A stretch of 64,000 nucleotides of DNA from Wolbachia endosymbiont of Ctenocephalides felis wCfeJ (GCF_012277315.1 NZ_CP051157.1:1-64000), one strand, 5' to 3'; shown: positions 1 through 10,106, numbered from the stretch's first letter. Notes: a model not told the origin generated them from the letters alone. A program made the numbers and translations.

Positions 1-206
1 AGTACCTACATACTGCAAAAAATTAAACATAATACGCCGCTACATTAAGTAATCCTTACTTTTTAACCCGCAGGTTAGAGCAAGCAAAATATAATAGTTT
101 CAATCAAGTGATAAGAGAGTCGCTGAAGATTATCAAATAATTTTTATGTCAGTTAGTTACTTGGATTTCTCATCAGCCTATGTTCACACAATTGTGCATT
201 AAAATT

Positions 207-1508
207 TCAAAACCTCCCATATATGTCATCCAACCTCACTATATCATTATCAGACAAAAGCTCTCCTATCTGAAATTCAACTATCTCAAGTGGAAAGCTT
301 GTGCTTCTATTTCCAATCCTGTGGCTAACTTTTCTTGGAATTTCTACTACATGATTCACCGCTAGAGCATGTGTTTTGTTGCCTAAATTTACATATCCGA
401 GTCCTGACAGTACTATATGATATTCATCTCTATAGCAGTGAAACTGCCTAGAAGTGCAGCTCAATGGGCTTATACACAGATATTTTATAAGAAAACTTTC
501 GCCGATTAAAATCACACTATAAAATCCCCACGGCTTAACTTCTTTTCTTGTTGGTTTTTCTCTCTTAACTTTATTAATGAACGACATTAGGCTCTTATTT
601 GGCTGTTTATAAACCTTACCTAGTAAGTTTCTTGTATCATTTTCTGTCGTTAAAACTGGCTCTTTTTTCTCGTTTATACACTGGAATAACCCAGGTTCCT
701 TACTAAACTTTTCACTTAATTCTAAAACTGAATTCCAAGTTCCAATATCCATCCAATCGAAATTAGCCTCTATCATTGCAACGTTTTCCGCCCTCTCCAT
801 TACTAAATAATCAATGGATATGTCTTCAATTCCCACAAAATCCTGCTGCTTCAAATACAGAAATCTCTCTTGTGGTGTGGAATGTTGCATACTTGCGCGA
901 CACAAATTATAAAGATGCGGAGCAGATCTTCTCATCTCATCTACATAGCGCTTTGCTTTAAACACGAATATCCCAGAGTTCCAGTAATGATCGTTACTCA
1001 ACTCGAGCTTAGGTTTTTCCGTGAAACTCCTCACTATATGGTATTTCTCCTGCTGATCATAAACTGCGTTGATATAGCCATACTCAGGATTGAATTCATG
1101 AGGCTTAACTCCAAAAGTAACTATAGAGTCAGTTTCAGAGGCTAGCTGAGATGCTCTCTCAACAGAAGCGTGGAAACTATTTAAATCACCTATAAAATGG
1201 TCTGAAGGCAGAATTAACATCGTCTCGGTTTCATTGCAAAGAAGCGCAGCAATCAATATTGCTGCTGCTGTGCCAATTTTTACTGATTCGAAGATAACTT
1301 TATACTCCTGCAGTACACGTAATTCCTCCATCACTAGCGACTCATACTGTACATTTGTGACAATTATAGGCGGCATATAATCACTTTTTAGTCTCAATAA
1401 AGTGTTTTGAAACATGGTGTTATGACTGAATATTTTCTGAAATTGCTTTGGCTTGGATAAAGGCCAAAGCCTACTGCCACTACCACCACAGAGTATTACA
1501 GGATGCAT
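207..1508 (-). CDS. manC: mannose-1-phosphate guanylyltransferase (GDP-mannose pyrophosphorylase), ManC type
   Basis: Predicted to make GDP-mannose from GTP and mannose-1-phosphate in the cytosol. The 433-residue product opens with the nucleotidyltransferase signature GGSGSRLWPLSKPKQF (about residues 8-23) and has an FTEKP motif near residue 166. The last 120 residues look like the cupin mannose-6-phosphate isomerase domain of bifunctional ManC proteins (QFHCYRDEYHIVLSG). The length is slightly short for the two-domain family (about 470). It stands alone, with no sugar-transfer genes nearby, which is odd for a bacterium without lipopolysaccharide. The ATG lies at the edge of a perfect palindrome and has no clear Shine-Dalgarno sequence, so the start is less certain than the family call. 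Confidence 0.87.
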   Translation of the reverse strand: MHPVILCGGSGSRLWPLSKPKQFQKIFSHNTMFQNTLLRLKSDYMPPIIVTNVQYESLVMEELRVLQEYKVIFESVKIGTAAAILIAALLCNETETMLILPSDHFIGDLNSFHASVERASQLASETDSIVTFGVKPHEFNPEYGYINAVYDQQEKYHIVRSFTEKPKLELSNDHYWNSGIFVFKAKRYVDEMRRSAPHLYNLCRASMQHSTPQERFLYLKQQDFVGIEDISIDYLVMERAENVAMIEANFDWMDIGTWNSVLELSEKFSKEPGLFQCINEKKEPVLTTENDTRNLLGKVYKQPNKSLMSFINKVKREKPTRKEVKPWGFYSVILIGESFLIKYLCISPLSCTSRQFHCYRDEYHIVLSGLGYVNLGNKTHALAVNHVVEIPRKVSHRIGNRSTSFPLEIVEFQIGELLSDNDIVRLDDIYGRF

Positions 1509-1553
1509 TTAGTATAAGATATTAATTAATTAATTAATATCTTATACTAAATG
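1506..1553. repeat. perfect 48-bp palindrome over the manC start codon
   Basis: The two 24-nt halves are exact reverse complements; the centre is a run of TTAA units. The left end is the complement of the manC ATG, so the start codon and the 45 bases upstream of it form one hairpin in the mRNA. No Shine-Dalgarno sequence is visible within it. It could sequester the start site, end transcription coming from the right, or be a decayed mobile hairpin. The palindrome is seen directly; the role is inference. Confidence 0.9.
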
Positions 1554-1625
1554 TAAAATACATGCAAGCTTTTGTTATGGAGCAATTAAAATAGAAAGTG
1601 GATGTTAAATTAAAGTAACTGCTGA

Positions 1626-2063
1626 TTATGGACGTGATGGAGTATTCATGCCTGGTGGCTGTGAGTTTCGTTTTTCTTTCACTCCCTTAGCGTGAGAAGT
1701 GCCACGCTCTTGATTTTTATTAATTTGTTCATTACTTGCGTTTTGTGATTTCTCCTTTAAGTTTCTCCCTAGTTTCCTAGATTGATCTATGCTTTCACTA
1801 CTTTTGCTCGGCCCCTCTTCCAATTCTTTCTCAACACCTGGTCTCATAGCATCAAGTTCCTTCCATGTGCCTACCACACTAAGCGGCTTGTCCTCCTGCT
1901 TCAACTTTGATCTATTTCCGTCTTTAATAACAGAATAATCGCTTTTTGTTTCTTCCCAATATCTCCTCCATTGATATTTCCACCGAGTAATGTAAGTGTT
2001 GCCATACTTTTTCTCATCTGCTACAAACAATAAAATCGGAGCCTTAAGTATGGTAGCCCCCAT
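1626..2063 (-). pseudogene. C-terminal part of a hypothetical gene split by a frameshift
   Basis: A 145-residue frame directly follows the stop of the ORF at 2069-2884. The first 50 residues continue the upstream hydrophobic region (MGATILKAPILLFVADEKK); the rest is Lys/Glu/Ser-rich and low in complexity, probably disordered. Adding one A to the A-run at 2074-2078 (minus-strand sense) joins the two frames as AIKNLVNMGAT, so this is most likely the 3' half of a single gene of about 420 codons. I do not recognise the family; it resembles the uncharacterised Wolbachia proteins with a folded N-terminus, a membrane-associated stretch and a charged tail. Confidence 0.6.
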
Positions 2064-2068
2064 ATTTA

Positions 2069-2884
2069 CTAAATTTTTATTGCTACTGCAGGGGTAAATA
2101 AAAGATAACCAAAAGACTTTGCAATTGGGTTTTGCTTGCCTATTAAATATTCTCCCAATTTTATAGGAAGAGAAGTTAACAATTTAGCACCAAACTTAGC
2201 CAGGTTTGCGGCTAAAACAATAGGAACAGATATAAGACTCTTATCTAGCTCTAGCTTATTATTTTGATCTCTAATTTCAGAAAAACTAATTTCTGATCTC
2301 CCGTAATCACTAGTGTATAACAATTCTCCATTTCTTCCCTCTTCATCTCTATCTTTCTCGTCAACCTTGCCTGTTTTATTATTGATGGAGCAACCTTTCT
2401 TAGCGAGAAGAGAAGAGTTAGTTAATTCGAGCGATGCAAGGTCAACTTCAAAGATCGGCAAATGCTTTTCAAGATCAATTTTTGAAAAGCCAAATGGTTT
2501 ATAAAATCTACGATAATCATTAACCTCACGCCTATCTTTACCAACTAAAAAGTCAATAGTAAAGTAAGACTTGTCGTCAATCTCAGTAACTTTAGTTAAT
2601 TTAAAACTTGCCTGTTTTCCATCTTTGTCTTCCTTACCATACAAAAGTTTATAGGTTGGATTGTTATCTTTATCTAGTACAGGATTTCCATGCATATCCT
2701 TATTTACTTTGATTTCACCAGATTTTACAACTTCATCATAATTTTTTGGGTACTGGCATTTCCTTCCATCATACGTCATTACCTTTCTAAGATCTTTAAC
2801 GTAAACTTGAGACTCAGGTGAAGTAAATAGATCCTTCACTTTTAGTGTAAGGTCCGTTCCCCACTTTCTCAATGTTTCTAACAT
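2069..2884 (-). pseudogene. N-terminal part of a hypothetical gene split by a frameshift
   Basis: A 271-residue product of unknown family. Residues 1-200 are charged and mixed, with no motif I recognise; residues 218-271 are mostly hydrophobic (ISVPIVLAANLAKFGAKLL, then SFGYLLFTPAVAIKI) and could associate with membrane. The frame stops just after a run of five A, where losing one base takes it out of the frame that continues at 1626-2063. It may be a decaying gene, a sequencing error in the homopolymer, or a gene rescued by slippage on the A-run. If intact it would encode about 420 residues. It could also act alone as a shortened protein. Confidence 0.6.
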
Positions 2885-2965
2885 ATTGCTATACCAAAAC
2901 CATAATGCTGTATTTCAATAATAAAGCTAGTACACTAATAGTATATTAACATACAACTGGCAATT

Positions 2966-3331
2966 TTACAAGAAAATATGCTTATAGAAGAAAAAAATTG
3001 TAAAGGCAAGCACTATATAAGTAATGCTCGACAAGTACTTTATGCACGTAATTGCAAAAACCCTAAGGAGTATATTGTGTATATAATCTTCACACACTAC
3101 CTGAATACCAAGAACCGCGTGCCAAAAAACACAAAATAGTAATATAACAAAAAATAAAAGTTCCAGAGGATGATCAATAGCCTGAAATAACTTCTCATTA
3201 AAAGATAAAGAGCCATTATTATAGAATGTGCAAGAAAACGAATAGATAAACCAAGGAAATAAAAATAGTAGAATTACCGCTGAAACACGCTGAACCCACC
3301 AATGATGCGCTGAACTTCCAGACTGACTCAT
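2966..3331 (-). CDS. sdhD: succinate dehydrogenase membrane anchor subunit
   Basis: Small (121 residues) three-helix membrane protein of complex II: hydrophobic segments near residues 15-35, 53-75 and 90-115, with the early AHHWWVQRVSA segment typical of SdhD, including the Trp/Arg pair near the quinone site. It anchors the SdhAB dimer and takes part in haem b and ubiquinone binding. I place the start at the ATG whose last bases overlap the sdhC stop codon (ATGA), a standard translational coupling, rather than at a GTG two codons upstream. sdhB is far away at 56.8 kb, so the operon is split. Confidence 0.88.
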   Translation of the reverse strand: MSQSGSSAHHWWVQRVSAVILLFLFPWFIYSFSCTFYNNGSLSFNEKLFQAIDHPLELLFFVILLFCVFWHAVLGIQVVCEDYIHNILLRVFAITCIKYLSSITYIVLAFTIFFFYKHIFL

Positions 3332-3705
3332 ATACACATAAATAAAAAAGCCACAGTAGAAAGAAACAGCACTACTGTTAGTAATATAGCACTCTTTGAA
3401 ACACCAGTAATTTCTAAATTAAGCCCAGCATCCCATAATAAGTGACGAATACCATTTAAAAAATGGTACAGAAAATTTACAAGACATAAAACATAAGCCA
3501 ACTTAGCGATAGGAGTAAATAACAATACACTTAAGTATTTCACTATAAATAGTCTAGGAAAATAAACATGTAATATGAAATACCAAGAAAATACAATTAA
3601 TAAAAGAAACAGCAAGGTACCAGTTAACCTGTGCATAATAGAGAAAAAACTAGTAACTTGTACTTTATAGATTTGTAAATGTGGAGAAAGAGGCCTATCA
3701 CTCAT
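3328..3705 (-). CDS. sdhC: succinate dehydrogenase cytochrome b556 subunit
   Basis: A 125-residue membrane subunit of complex II. The N-terminal RPLSPHLQIYKVQVTSFFSI followed by MHRLTG is the SdhC family signature (Ser and Arg at the quinone site, S-x-x-HR-x-T-G), and HLLWDAG near residues 86-92 carries the conserved His that ligates haem b. Three hydrophobic helices follow. It is the first gene of the two-gene operon sdhC-sdhD; the stop codon overlaps the sdhD start by four bases. The family call is firm. Confidence 0.92.
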   Translation of the reverse strand: MSDRPLSPHLQIYKVQVTSFFSIMHRLTGTLLFLLLIVFSWYFILHVYFPRLFIVKYLSVLLFTPIAKLAYVLCLVNFLYHFLNGIRHLLWDAGLNLEITGVSKSAILLTVVLFLSTVAFLFMCI

Positions 3706-3818
3706 AAAATTCCATTACCAGGAAATTAGAATAGGGAGATCAAAATAAAGTAGAAGTAAAGACAGCAGTATAGTGCATAACAACACCACTATCAAAAGCA
3801 GTAAGTATGCACAAAGCC

Positions 3819-5321
<1,503 letters not shown>

Positions 5322-5452
5322 TAGACTTCAACCTATCAAAGGTTGAGGGTACATCGGATAAATCCGATAAAAAATAATTTAGCTTTATACTGCTGCCTTT
5401 ATTTCTACTCTAGAAATATTTTAATCTTCAACTATTCAAACAACTTAAAAAT

Positions 5453-5481
5453 ATTATTATGTGATATAATCACAGTGTCAA
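5453..5481 (-). promoter_or_regulatory. sigma70-type promoter upstream of 16S
   Basis: On the minus strand a perfect -35 TTGACA (complement at 5476-5481) is followed after 17 nt by AATAAT (5453-5458), five of six matches to TATAAT. It points at the 16S gene and lies about 130 nt upstream of its 5' end. This is the best promoter match seen in the window. Confidence 0.65.
5460..5474. promoter_or_regulatory. operator-like palindrome TGTGAT-ATA-ATCACA in the 16S promoter spacer
   Basis: Six-base arms around a three-base centre, lying between the -35 and -10 boxes of the putative 16S promoter. It resembles a CRP/FNR-type half-site pair (TGTGA..TCACA) but with a spacing of 5 rather than 6. Position in the spacer would suit repression. 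The binding protein is unknown; the role is inference. Confidence 0.4.
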
Positions 5482-5541
5482 TATGTTTTTGCAAATCAAA
5501 AGCATTAATATATAAATATACATCTACTTAGGGATATTACT

Positions 5542-6084
5542 ATGAAAAAATACATCTTTTTATTTGCATTGATGTCAATACTAGTTGGCATCACATTGTA
5601 CTCATTAAATAGTATTGATAACACAAAGCAATCCACAATCGCAGGCAATAAGTTCTATAAAGTGTTATTCTCCAAAAAAGACAATAAGATATTGGAAGAA
5701 ATAGGATCAAACTGGAAATATTTAGCAAACTTTGAAAGTGCCTCTAACCATATCTCAAATTCAAGGTTAAAAGAAGCAACATCTATTTATAGTGATATGG
5801 CAGATAATGAAACTGTACCAAATGTTTTTCGCGAATTAGCACAATATTTAGAAGTAATGAGTTTGTTTGACCAAGGTAAAAAAATCAATGAAGATAAAAT
5901 TAATAATTTAGAATCAAACACAGTGTACCCTTATTCAAGCCAAGAAGCCATTGCTATAATAAAAATACATAATAATGACATTAAAGGTGCAATTGAAATA
6001 TTACACTCATTAATAAATGACAGAAAATGTCCTACTCTCATAAAGGCTAATGCACAAGAATTGCTCCGGATATATGAAAGCTAA
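5542..6084 (+). CDS. membrane-anchored TPR-like protein
   Basis: A 180-residue protein with an N-terminal signal anchor (residues 4-22, hydrophobic after MKKY) and a helical body whose last 110 residues read as two or three degenerate TPR-type helix pairs (SRLKEATSIYSDMADN; NDIKGAIEILHSLIND). The layout matches the TPR_21/YfgM-like proteins, which have one membrane span and a periplasmic TPR domain and in other bacteria assist the Sec translocon or envelope assembly. The ATG has a GGGAT ribosome site 9 nt upstream. It is divergent from 16S. Family assignment is by overall pattern only. Confidence 0.62.
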   Translation: MKKYIFLFALMSILVGITLYSLNSIDNTKQSTIAGNKFYKVLFSKKDNKILEEIGSNWKYLANFESASNHISNSRLKEATSIYSDMADNETVPNVFRELAQYLEVMSLFDQGKKINEDKINNLESNTVYPYSSQEAIAIIKIHNNDIKGAIEILHSLINDRKCPTLIKANAQELLRIYES

Positions 6085-6498
6085 AGCTACTAGATCTTTT
6101 GCATAGTTTTTGGCAGCACGTTGACAAAATTTCCTGACAAACTTCATCATCCCTATTACTATAGTGTTAGCGGTATTTACGACTCAAAGCTTGTTTCTGA
6201 CTTTCCGGTTCAATGACAAACTTCAGGTATTTTTTAGCGGATTGTATCAAATTATTAGGGCTGTATTTCTTTTAAAATCTTTCTACATGCATCTAAATCG
6301 TGCTTAAATTAAGCATCAGTACATTATTATCAGCACCAATTACATATTAGACGGTCAAACTCGTTACACAGATCTTCTTTTACCTTTTTTTGCTCGGTAA
6401 ATTTCTTAATACTTGTAGTCAAAGCAATCTAAAGCAGTTAAACCACAGCGTTACAAAAAAGGCAAAAACCCTTTTGTGTAGGCAGGCCCAGAAACAAT
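6085..6498. other. gene-free spacer with traces of decayed sequence
   Basis: 414 bases between convergent genes. No intact ORF. The minus strand holds short open stretches broken by several stops, suggesting an old decayed coding sequence that I cannot name. At 6375-6409 is one copy of a dispersed motif (TTCTTTTACC...TAAATTTCTTAA) also found at 26.7, 26.8 and 42.2 kb. A GGCCC/GGGCC hairpin overlaps the end of the Smr gene at about 6485-6506. Confidence 0.45.
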
Positions 6499-7005
6499 CT
6501 AGGGCCTAAAGCCTCTATTTCTTCTGAGCAAAACATAAAAGGCCCCCTCGCCACCATGTTTTTTTGTAGCTTGTTGACAATATAGCACCATGTGCTGAAT
6601 CTTAGTATCATTCAACCACTTGTTTAGGCTACTCTTTATAGTATCCGCCCCATCTGTTGTATTACCCTGTCCTGTAATTATCAATAGGCATCTACTTCCC
6701 TCTTGATAATTTCTAACGATAAAATCTATCAACTTATAGTAAGCATCCCCCATATTGTAGCCATGTAGGTCAAGTCTACCGTTTATAAAATATTTTCCCT
6801 TATCAACTTTTGATTTTGTGTTGTAGTCAAGACAAAACGGCAAGTTACCTTTATTCACATTAAGAAAATTTTCTTGTAAGTAAGGTGTGCCCTTATTGAC
6901 TACAGATTTTATATTCACTTTATGGTCAACTCTCAAAGTAACCTTCCCACATTTTATTGGCTTAACATTTTTTCGCCAGTTTAACTCATCATCCGACATA
7001 AACAC
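6499..7005 (-). CDS. Smr domain protein
   Basis: A 168-residue protein; the last 95 residues form a Smr (small MutS-related) domain with DLHG (near residue 78), a central TGQG motif and GGEGAFYVLLRR near the C-terminus. Stand-alone Smr proteins bind or nick branched DNA or cleave RNA; recent work on relatives links them to ribosome rescue. The N-terminal 70 residues are low in similarity to anything I know. It is convergent with the upstream TPR-like gene and divergent from rlmB. Domain call is firm; cellular role is not. Confidence 0.85.
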   Translation of the reverse strand: MFMSDDELNWRKNVKPIKCGKVTLRVDHKVNIKSVVNKGTPYLQENFLNVNKGNLPFCLDYNTKSKVDKGKYFINGRLDLHGYNMGDAYYKLIDFIVRNYQEGSRCLLIITGQGNTTDGADTIKSSLNKWLNDTKIQHMVLYCQQATKKHGGEGAFYVLLRRNRGFRP

Positions 7006-7091
7006 ATTAATTAAACTATATCATTTTACAACAATATCTAAACATAGTAAAATGTCGCTTATTTTATAGAAATACGATCCCCAATAGTATA

Positions 7092-7859
7092 ATGAAATCA
7101 TTAAAAGTTAACGAGAGTTTCTGGCTGTACGGAAAGCACACCTGCATGTCAGCACTGAAAAATAAAAATAGGCAGTGTATAGAATTCTTAATGACAGAAA
7201 ACTTCTATAAGGAACATGAAAAAGAAATCAGACACCTTGCAGATAGTAAAAACATTAAAGCTCACCTGGTAGCAAACAAAACACTGAGCAATATTTTGCC
7301 TAAAGGTGCTAATCACCAAGGAGTTGCTCTAAAAGTTGCTTCTATTCTTCACAGCCTTAGCATCGAAGAAATAGCCGAAAACTTAAGCAACAGCTCCACT
7401 ATAGTCATTTTAGATCAAGTCACTGATACACACAATATAGGATCAATTTTAAGAACATCAGCTTGTTTTAATGTTGATGCGGTAGTTTTACCATATAACC
7501 ATTCACCAAGTGAAAATGCATCTATCGCAAAAACAGCAAGTGGAGCATCAGACATTGTCCCACTAATATATGTTACAAACATAGTAAAAACCATGGAGTA
7601 TCTAAAAAAAGTCGGCTATTGGTGTTACGGATTCGATAGCAATGCCAAAGAGAATATAGATCAGATAAAGAGCTTTGGAAAAAAAGTAGTGATCATCTTT
7701 GGTTCTGAAGAGAAAGGAATACGAAGATTAGTTAAAGAAAATTGTGATTATCTTGTAAAAATCCCAATGTCAAACGTAATTGACAGCTTAAATGTTTCAA
7801 ATGCAGCGGCAATAGGATTATACTCCATTTACATTAAAATGCAAACAACTGCACATTAG
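7092..7859 (+). CDS. rlmB: 23S rRNA (guanosine-2'-O-)-methyltransferase, SpoU/TrmH family
   Basis: A 255-residue SPOUT methylase that would transfer methyl from S-adenosylmethionine to a ribose 2'-OH. The N-terminal 75 residues are the substrate-binding domain (FWLYGKHTCMSAL). Motif 1 is DTHNIGSILRTSACF (about 115-129), motif 2 VVIIFGSEEKGIRR (about 198-211) and motif 3 IPMSNVIDSLNVSNAAAIGLY (about 224-245), the trefoil knot that binds the cofactor. Closest in length and layout to RlmB (G2251 of 23S rRNA), but other TrmH-family targets are possible. Confidence 0.85.
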   Translation: MKSLKVNESFWLYGKHTCMSALKNKNRQCIEFLMTENFYKEHEKEIRHLADSKNIKAHLVANKTLSNILPKGANHQGVALKVASILHSLSIEEIAENLSNSSTIVILDQVTDTHNIGSILRTSACFNVDAVVLPYNHSPSENASIAKTASGASDIVPLIYVTNIVKTMEYLKKVGYWCYGFDSNAKENIDQIKSFGKKVVIIFGSEEKGIRRLVKENCDYLVKIPMSNVIDSLNVSNAAAIGLYSIYIKMQTTAH

Positions 7860-7883
7860 CTACAATAAAAAATGATTTTATGC

Positions 7884-7912
7884 TTGATAAAAGTGCAATT
7901 TTGTATTATAAT
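7884..7912 (+). promoter_or_regulatory. sigma70-type promoter of the Bax-inhibitor-1 gene
   Basis: TTGATA (7884-7889), 17-nt spacer, perfect TATAAT (7907-7912). A start near 7919 would give a leader of about 23 nt with an AAGGAG ribosome site at 7928-7933, eight bases before the ATG at 7942. Confidence 0.75.
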
Positions 7913-7941
7913 ATTGTCAAGGTATAAAAGGAGTTATATTT

Positions 7942-8664
7942 ATGTCTTACATAAGAAATGAACAAGATATTCGCTCTCAAGGCGTTTATTATAGTGCTGG
8001 ACTTAGAAGTTACCTAACTAAAGTATACAATTACATGGCTTTAGCTTTGGGTGTTACCGGGCTCGTTGCATTTTTAACAGTGTTTTCTGGTCTTTTTCAA
8101 GTGATCTATTCTAATCCTATTCTGTCACTCCTAGTAACGTTCTCTCCAGTTGCATTAGTGTTTTATATGTCTTTCAGACTTCAAAACTTAAGTGCCCAAT
8201 CCACAGTGGTTATATTTTTCTTATTTTCAGCTTTAATGGGGCTCTCCTTATCTCATATCTTCATAATTTATACTGCGGAAAACATAGCAAGAGCATTTTT
8301 TATCACATCGATTATGTTTGGCTCTATGGCTTTATATGGTAATACCACAAAAAGAGATTTAACAAGCATGGGTTCCTTCTTAATTATGGGAGTTTGGGGG
8401 TTAATTATTGCATCAATAGTAAACTTATTTCTTGGAAGCAGTCCTCTTTACTTTGCAATATCATTCATATCAGTAATAGTATTTACCTTGCTGACTGCAT
8501 ACGATGCTCAGAGAATCAAGGATATTTATTATCGATATAACGATGGCTCAGAAATCGCAGCAACTAAGTGGGCAATACACGGTGCAACCAGTCTCTATTT
8601 TGACTTTATTAATATATTTCTCAATTTACTTAGGTTGCTTAACTTATTTAATAACAGAAACTAG
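7942..8664 (+). CDS. Bax inhibitor-1 / YccA family membrane protein
   Basis: A 240-residue integral membrane protein with seven hydrophobic segments (starting near residues 32, 57, 84, 110, 140, 166 and 215). The family marker near the end of helix 6 is present as LLTAYDAQRIKDIYY, followed by the Asp/Asn-rich LYFDFINIFLNLLRL helix. Members are pH-sensitive Ca2+ leak channels in structural work (BsYetJ); in E. coli YccA modulates the FtsH protease. It has its own strong promoter and ribosome site, and its stop codon is directly followed by the ctaG ATG. Confidence 0.9.
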   Translation: MSYIRNEQDIRSQGVYYSAGLRSYLTKVYNYMALALGVTGLVAFLTVFSGLFQVIYSNPILSLLVTFSPVALVFYMSFRLQNLSAQSTVVIFFLFSALMGLSLSHIFIIYTAENIARAFFITSIMFGSMALYGNTTKRDLTSMGSFLIMGVWGLIIASIVNLFLGSSPLYFAISFISVIVFTLLTAYDAQRIKDIYYRYNDGSEIAATKWAIHGATSLYFDFINIFLNLLRLLNLFNNRN

Positions 8665-9201
8665 ATGTTCTCCTTTTCAAGGGGAGATAGTAAAAATTCT
8701 ATAGTTTTCTTTTTGATATCTTTAGTGATATTGATGCTGTGCCTTGCATATGCATCGGTGCCACTATATAGCATTTTCTGTAAAGCTACTGGATATGGTG
8801 GTACAACGAGAAAAGTAACCAACACAACAGCGAATATAACTAATCAAAAAATCAGAGTCCATTTTAACGCTGATGTAATGCCGGATCTGCCTTGGGAGTT
8901 TAATTCAGAAACTAATTACATTGATACAAACATAGGAGAACAAAGTTTAGCATTTTATTACGCAAAAAACCTATCTGATCAGTCTTCGTTTGGAATGGCA
9001 GTATATAATGTTACACCTTTCAAAGCTGGCAAGTATTTCAACAAAGTTGCATGTTTTTGCTTTGAAGAACAAATGCTACTGCCAAAACAAAAAGCAGCGA
9101 TGCCTGTATCCTTTTATATAGACCCCGAGATAATGCGCGACAATAGCACAAAAGATTTAAGTGAAATAACATTATCATACACGTTTTTTAGGCTTAAATA
9201 G
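8665..9201 (+). CDS. ctaG: cytochrome c oxidase assembly protein CtaG/COX11
   Basis: A 178-residue protein with one N-terminal membrane helix (about residues 12-32) and a periplasmic domain that inserts CuB into cytochrome oxidase subunit I. The copper-binding motif is seen as CFCFEEQ (about residues 131-137), with YSIFCKATGYGG near residue 30 and the conserved MPVSFYIDPEI later. The ATG follows the Bax-inhibitor stop codon without a gap, so the two are co-transcribed. coxC is at 14.7 kb. Family call is firm. Confidence 0.93.
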   Translation: MFSFSRGDSKNSIVFFLISLVILMLCLAYASVPLYSIFCKATGYGGTTRKVTNTTANITNQKIRVHFNADVMPDLPWEFNSETNYIDTNIGEQSLAFYYAKNLSDQSSFGMAVYNVTPFKAGKYFNKVACFCFEEQMLLPKQKAAMPVSFYIDPEIMRDNSTKDLSEITLSYTFFRLK

Positions 9202-9202
9202 T

Positions 9203-9937
9203 GTGAGTCTTTTACTACTGGAGAAAGCCGTAAGCCTCATCTTTCCAAACGTATGTGTGAGTTGTGAATGCATCATTGATAAAAATTATGATTTGTGTAG
9301 TAAGTGCAATAAAAAAATTGAATTTTTAACCAAACATTACTGCAACGTTTGTGGCACAGTAATTTCGGACAATATTTATACATGTGGCAAATGCATTGCC
9401 AATCCCCCACCGTTTAAAGTGTTAAGATCAGCTTTTGCTTATGATCAGCATAGTAAAAATATGATTATAAATTTAAAATTCTTTGATAATTTAAATTATG
9501 TAAAAAGTTATGTGAAGTGGATGTACCGAGCTAATAGGGATATATTCCTAGATGCAGAGATTATAATTCCTATACCGCTTCATAAAATGCGCTTACTTAA
9601 GCGTAAATATAATCAAGCGGCATTGCTCGCGAGGGAACTCAGCAAGTTATCCAACTTATTTTATGCACCATTTGCAATAAAGCGCCCTCGCCACACCACA
9701 CCTCAAGCTGGTCTTTCACTTAAACAGCGTGAGAAAAATTTAAAAAGGGCCTTTAAAACAAGCAACAAAGAAATTATCAAAAATAAAATCGTGATATTGG
9801 TTGATGACGTAGTAACAACTGGAGCAACCGTAAGATCTTGCTCTCAAGAAATTTTAAATTCTGGCGCAAAGGAAGTGAGAGTGTTGTCACTTGCAAGAAC
9901 GGTGAATGATTTGACCTTTTGCATAAAAAATCAGTAG
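9203..9937 (+). CDS. comF: ComF family phosphoribosyltransferase-like protein
   Basis: A 244-residue protein with a zinc-finger-like N-terminus (CVSC, CSKC, CNVC, CGKC within residues 17-70) and a C-terminal PRT domain carrying the PRPP-loop signature VILVDDVVTTGATV (about 199-212). The KRPRHTTPQAGLSLKQREKN segment is typical of ComF/GntX. In naturally competent bacteria ComF helps single-strand DNA uptake; elsewhere the role is unclear. It starts with GTG one base after the ctaG stop, so it ends a three-gene operon. A palindromic element follows and separates it from convergent murE. Confidence 0.87.
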   Translation: MSLLLLEKAVSLIFPNVCVSCECIIDKNYDLCSKCNKKIEFLTKHYCNVCGTVISDNIYTCGKCIANPPPFKVLRSAFAYDQHSKNMIINLKFFDNLNYVKSYVKWMYRANRDIFLDAEIIIPIPLHKMRLLKRKYNQAALLARELSKLSNLFYAPFAIKRPRHTTPQAGLSLKQREKNLKRAFKTSNKEIIKNKIVILVDDVVTTGATVRSCSQEILNSGAKEVRVLSLARTVNDLTFCIKNQ

Positions 9938-9972
9938 CCACCCTTCGGTGTCATCCCAGTGCACCTTTTTCT

Positions 9973-10083
9973 GTCATCCCAGTGCTTCGACACTGGGATC
10001 TAGCTTTCTATAAACGATGCATTTTAACATAACTCACCAATTTAATAAAACTCCTAGATTCCAGCGTCACGCGCTGGAATGAC
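9973..10083. repeat. pair of Wolbachia palindromic elements between convergent genes
   Basis: Hairpin 1 (9973-10002: GTCATCCCAG...CTGGGATC) and hairpin 2 (10057-10083: GATTCCAGCG...CGCTGGAATGAC) flank about 54 nt of AT-rich sequence. A partial copy precedes at about 9949. These are the same stem sequences found inside leuS and truB. Between comF and murE, which converge, they may also end transcription. Confidence 0.8.
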
Positions 10084-10106
10084 AGGAGGTAAGCCAATTG
10101 TGACAA

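Noticed and set aside
5343-5531. 62-codon ORF between 16S and the TPR-like gene
   Set aside because: It overlaps the 16S promoter, is Ile/Asn/Tyr-rich and reads as AT-rich leader sequence.
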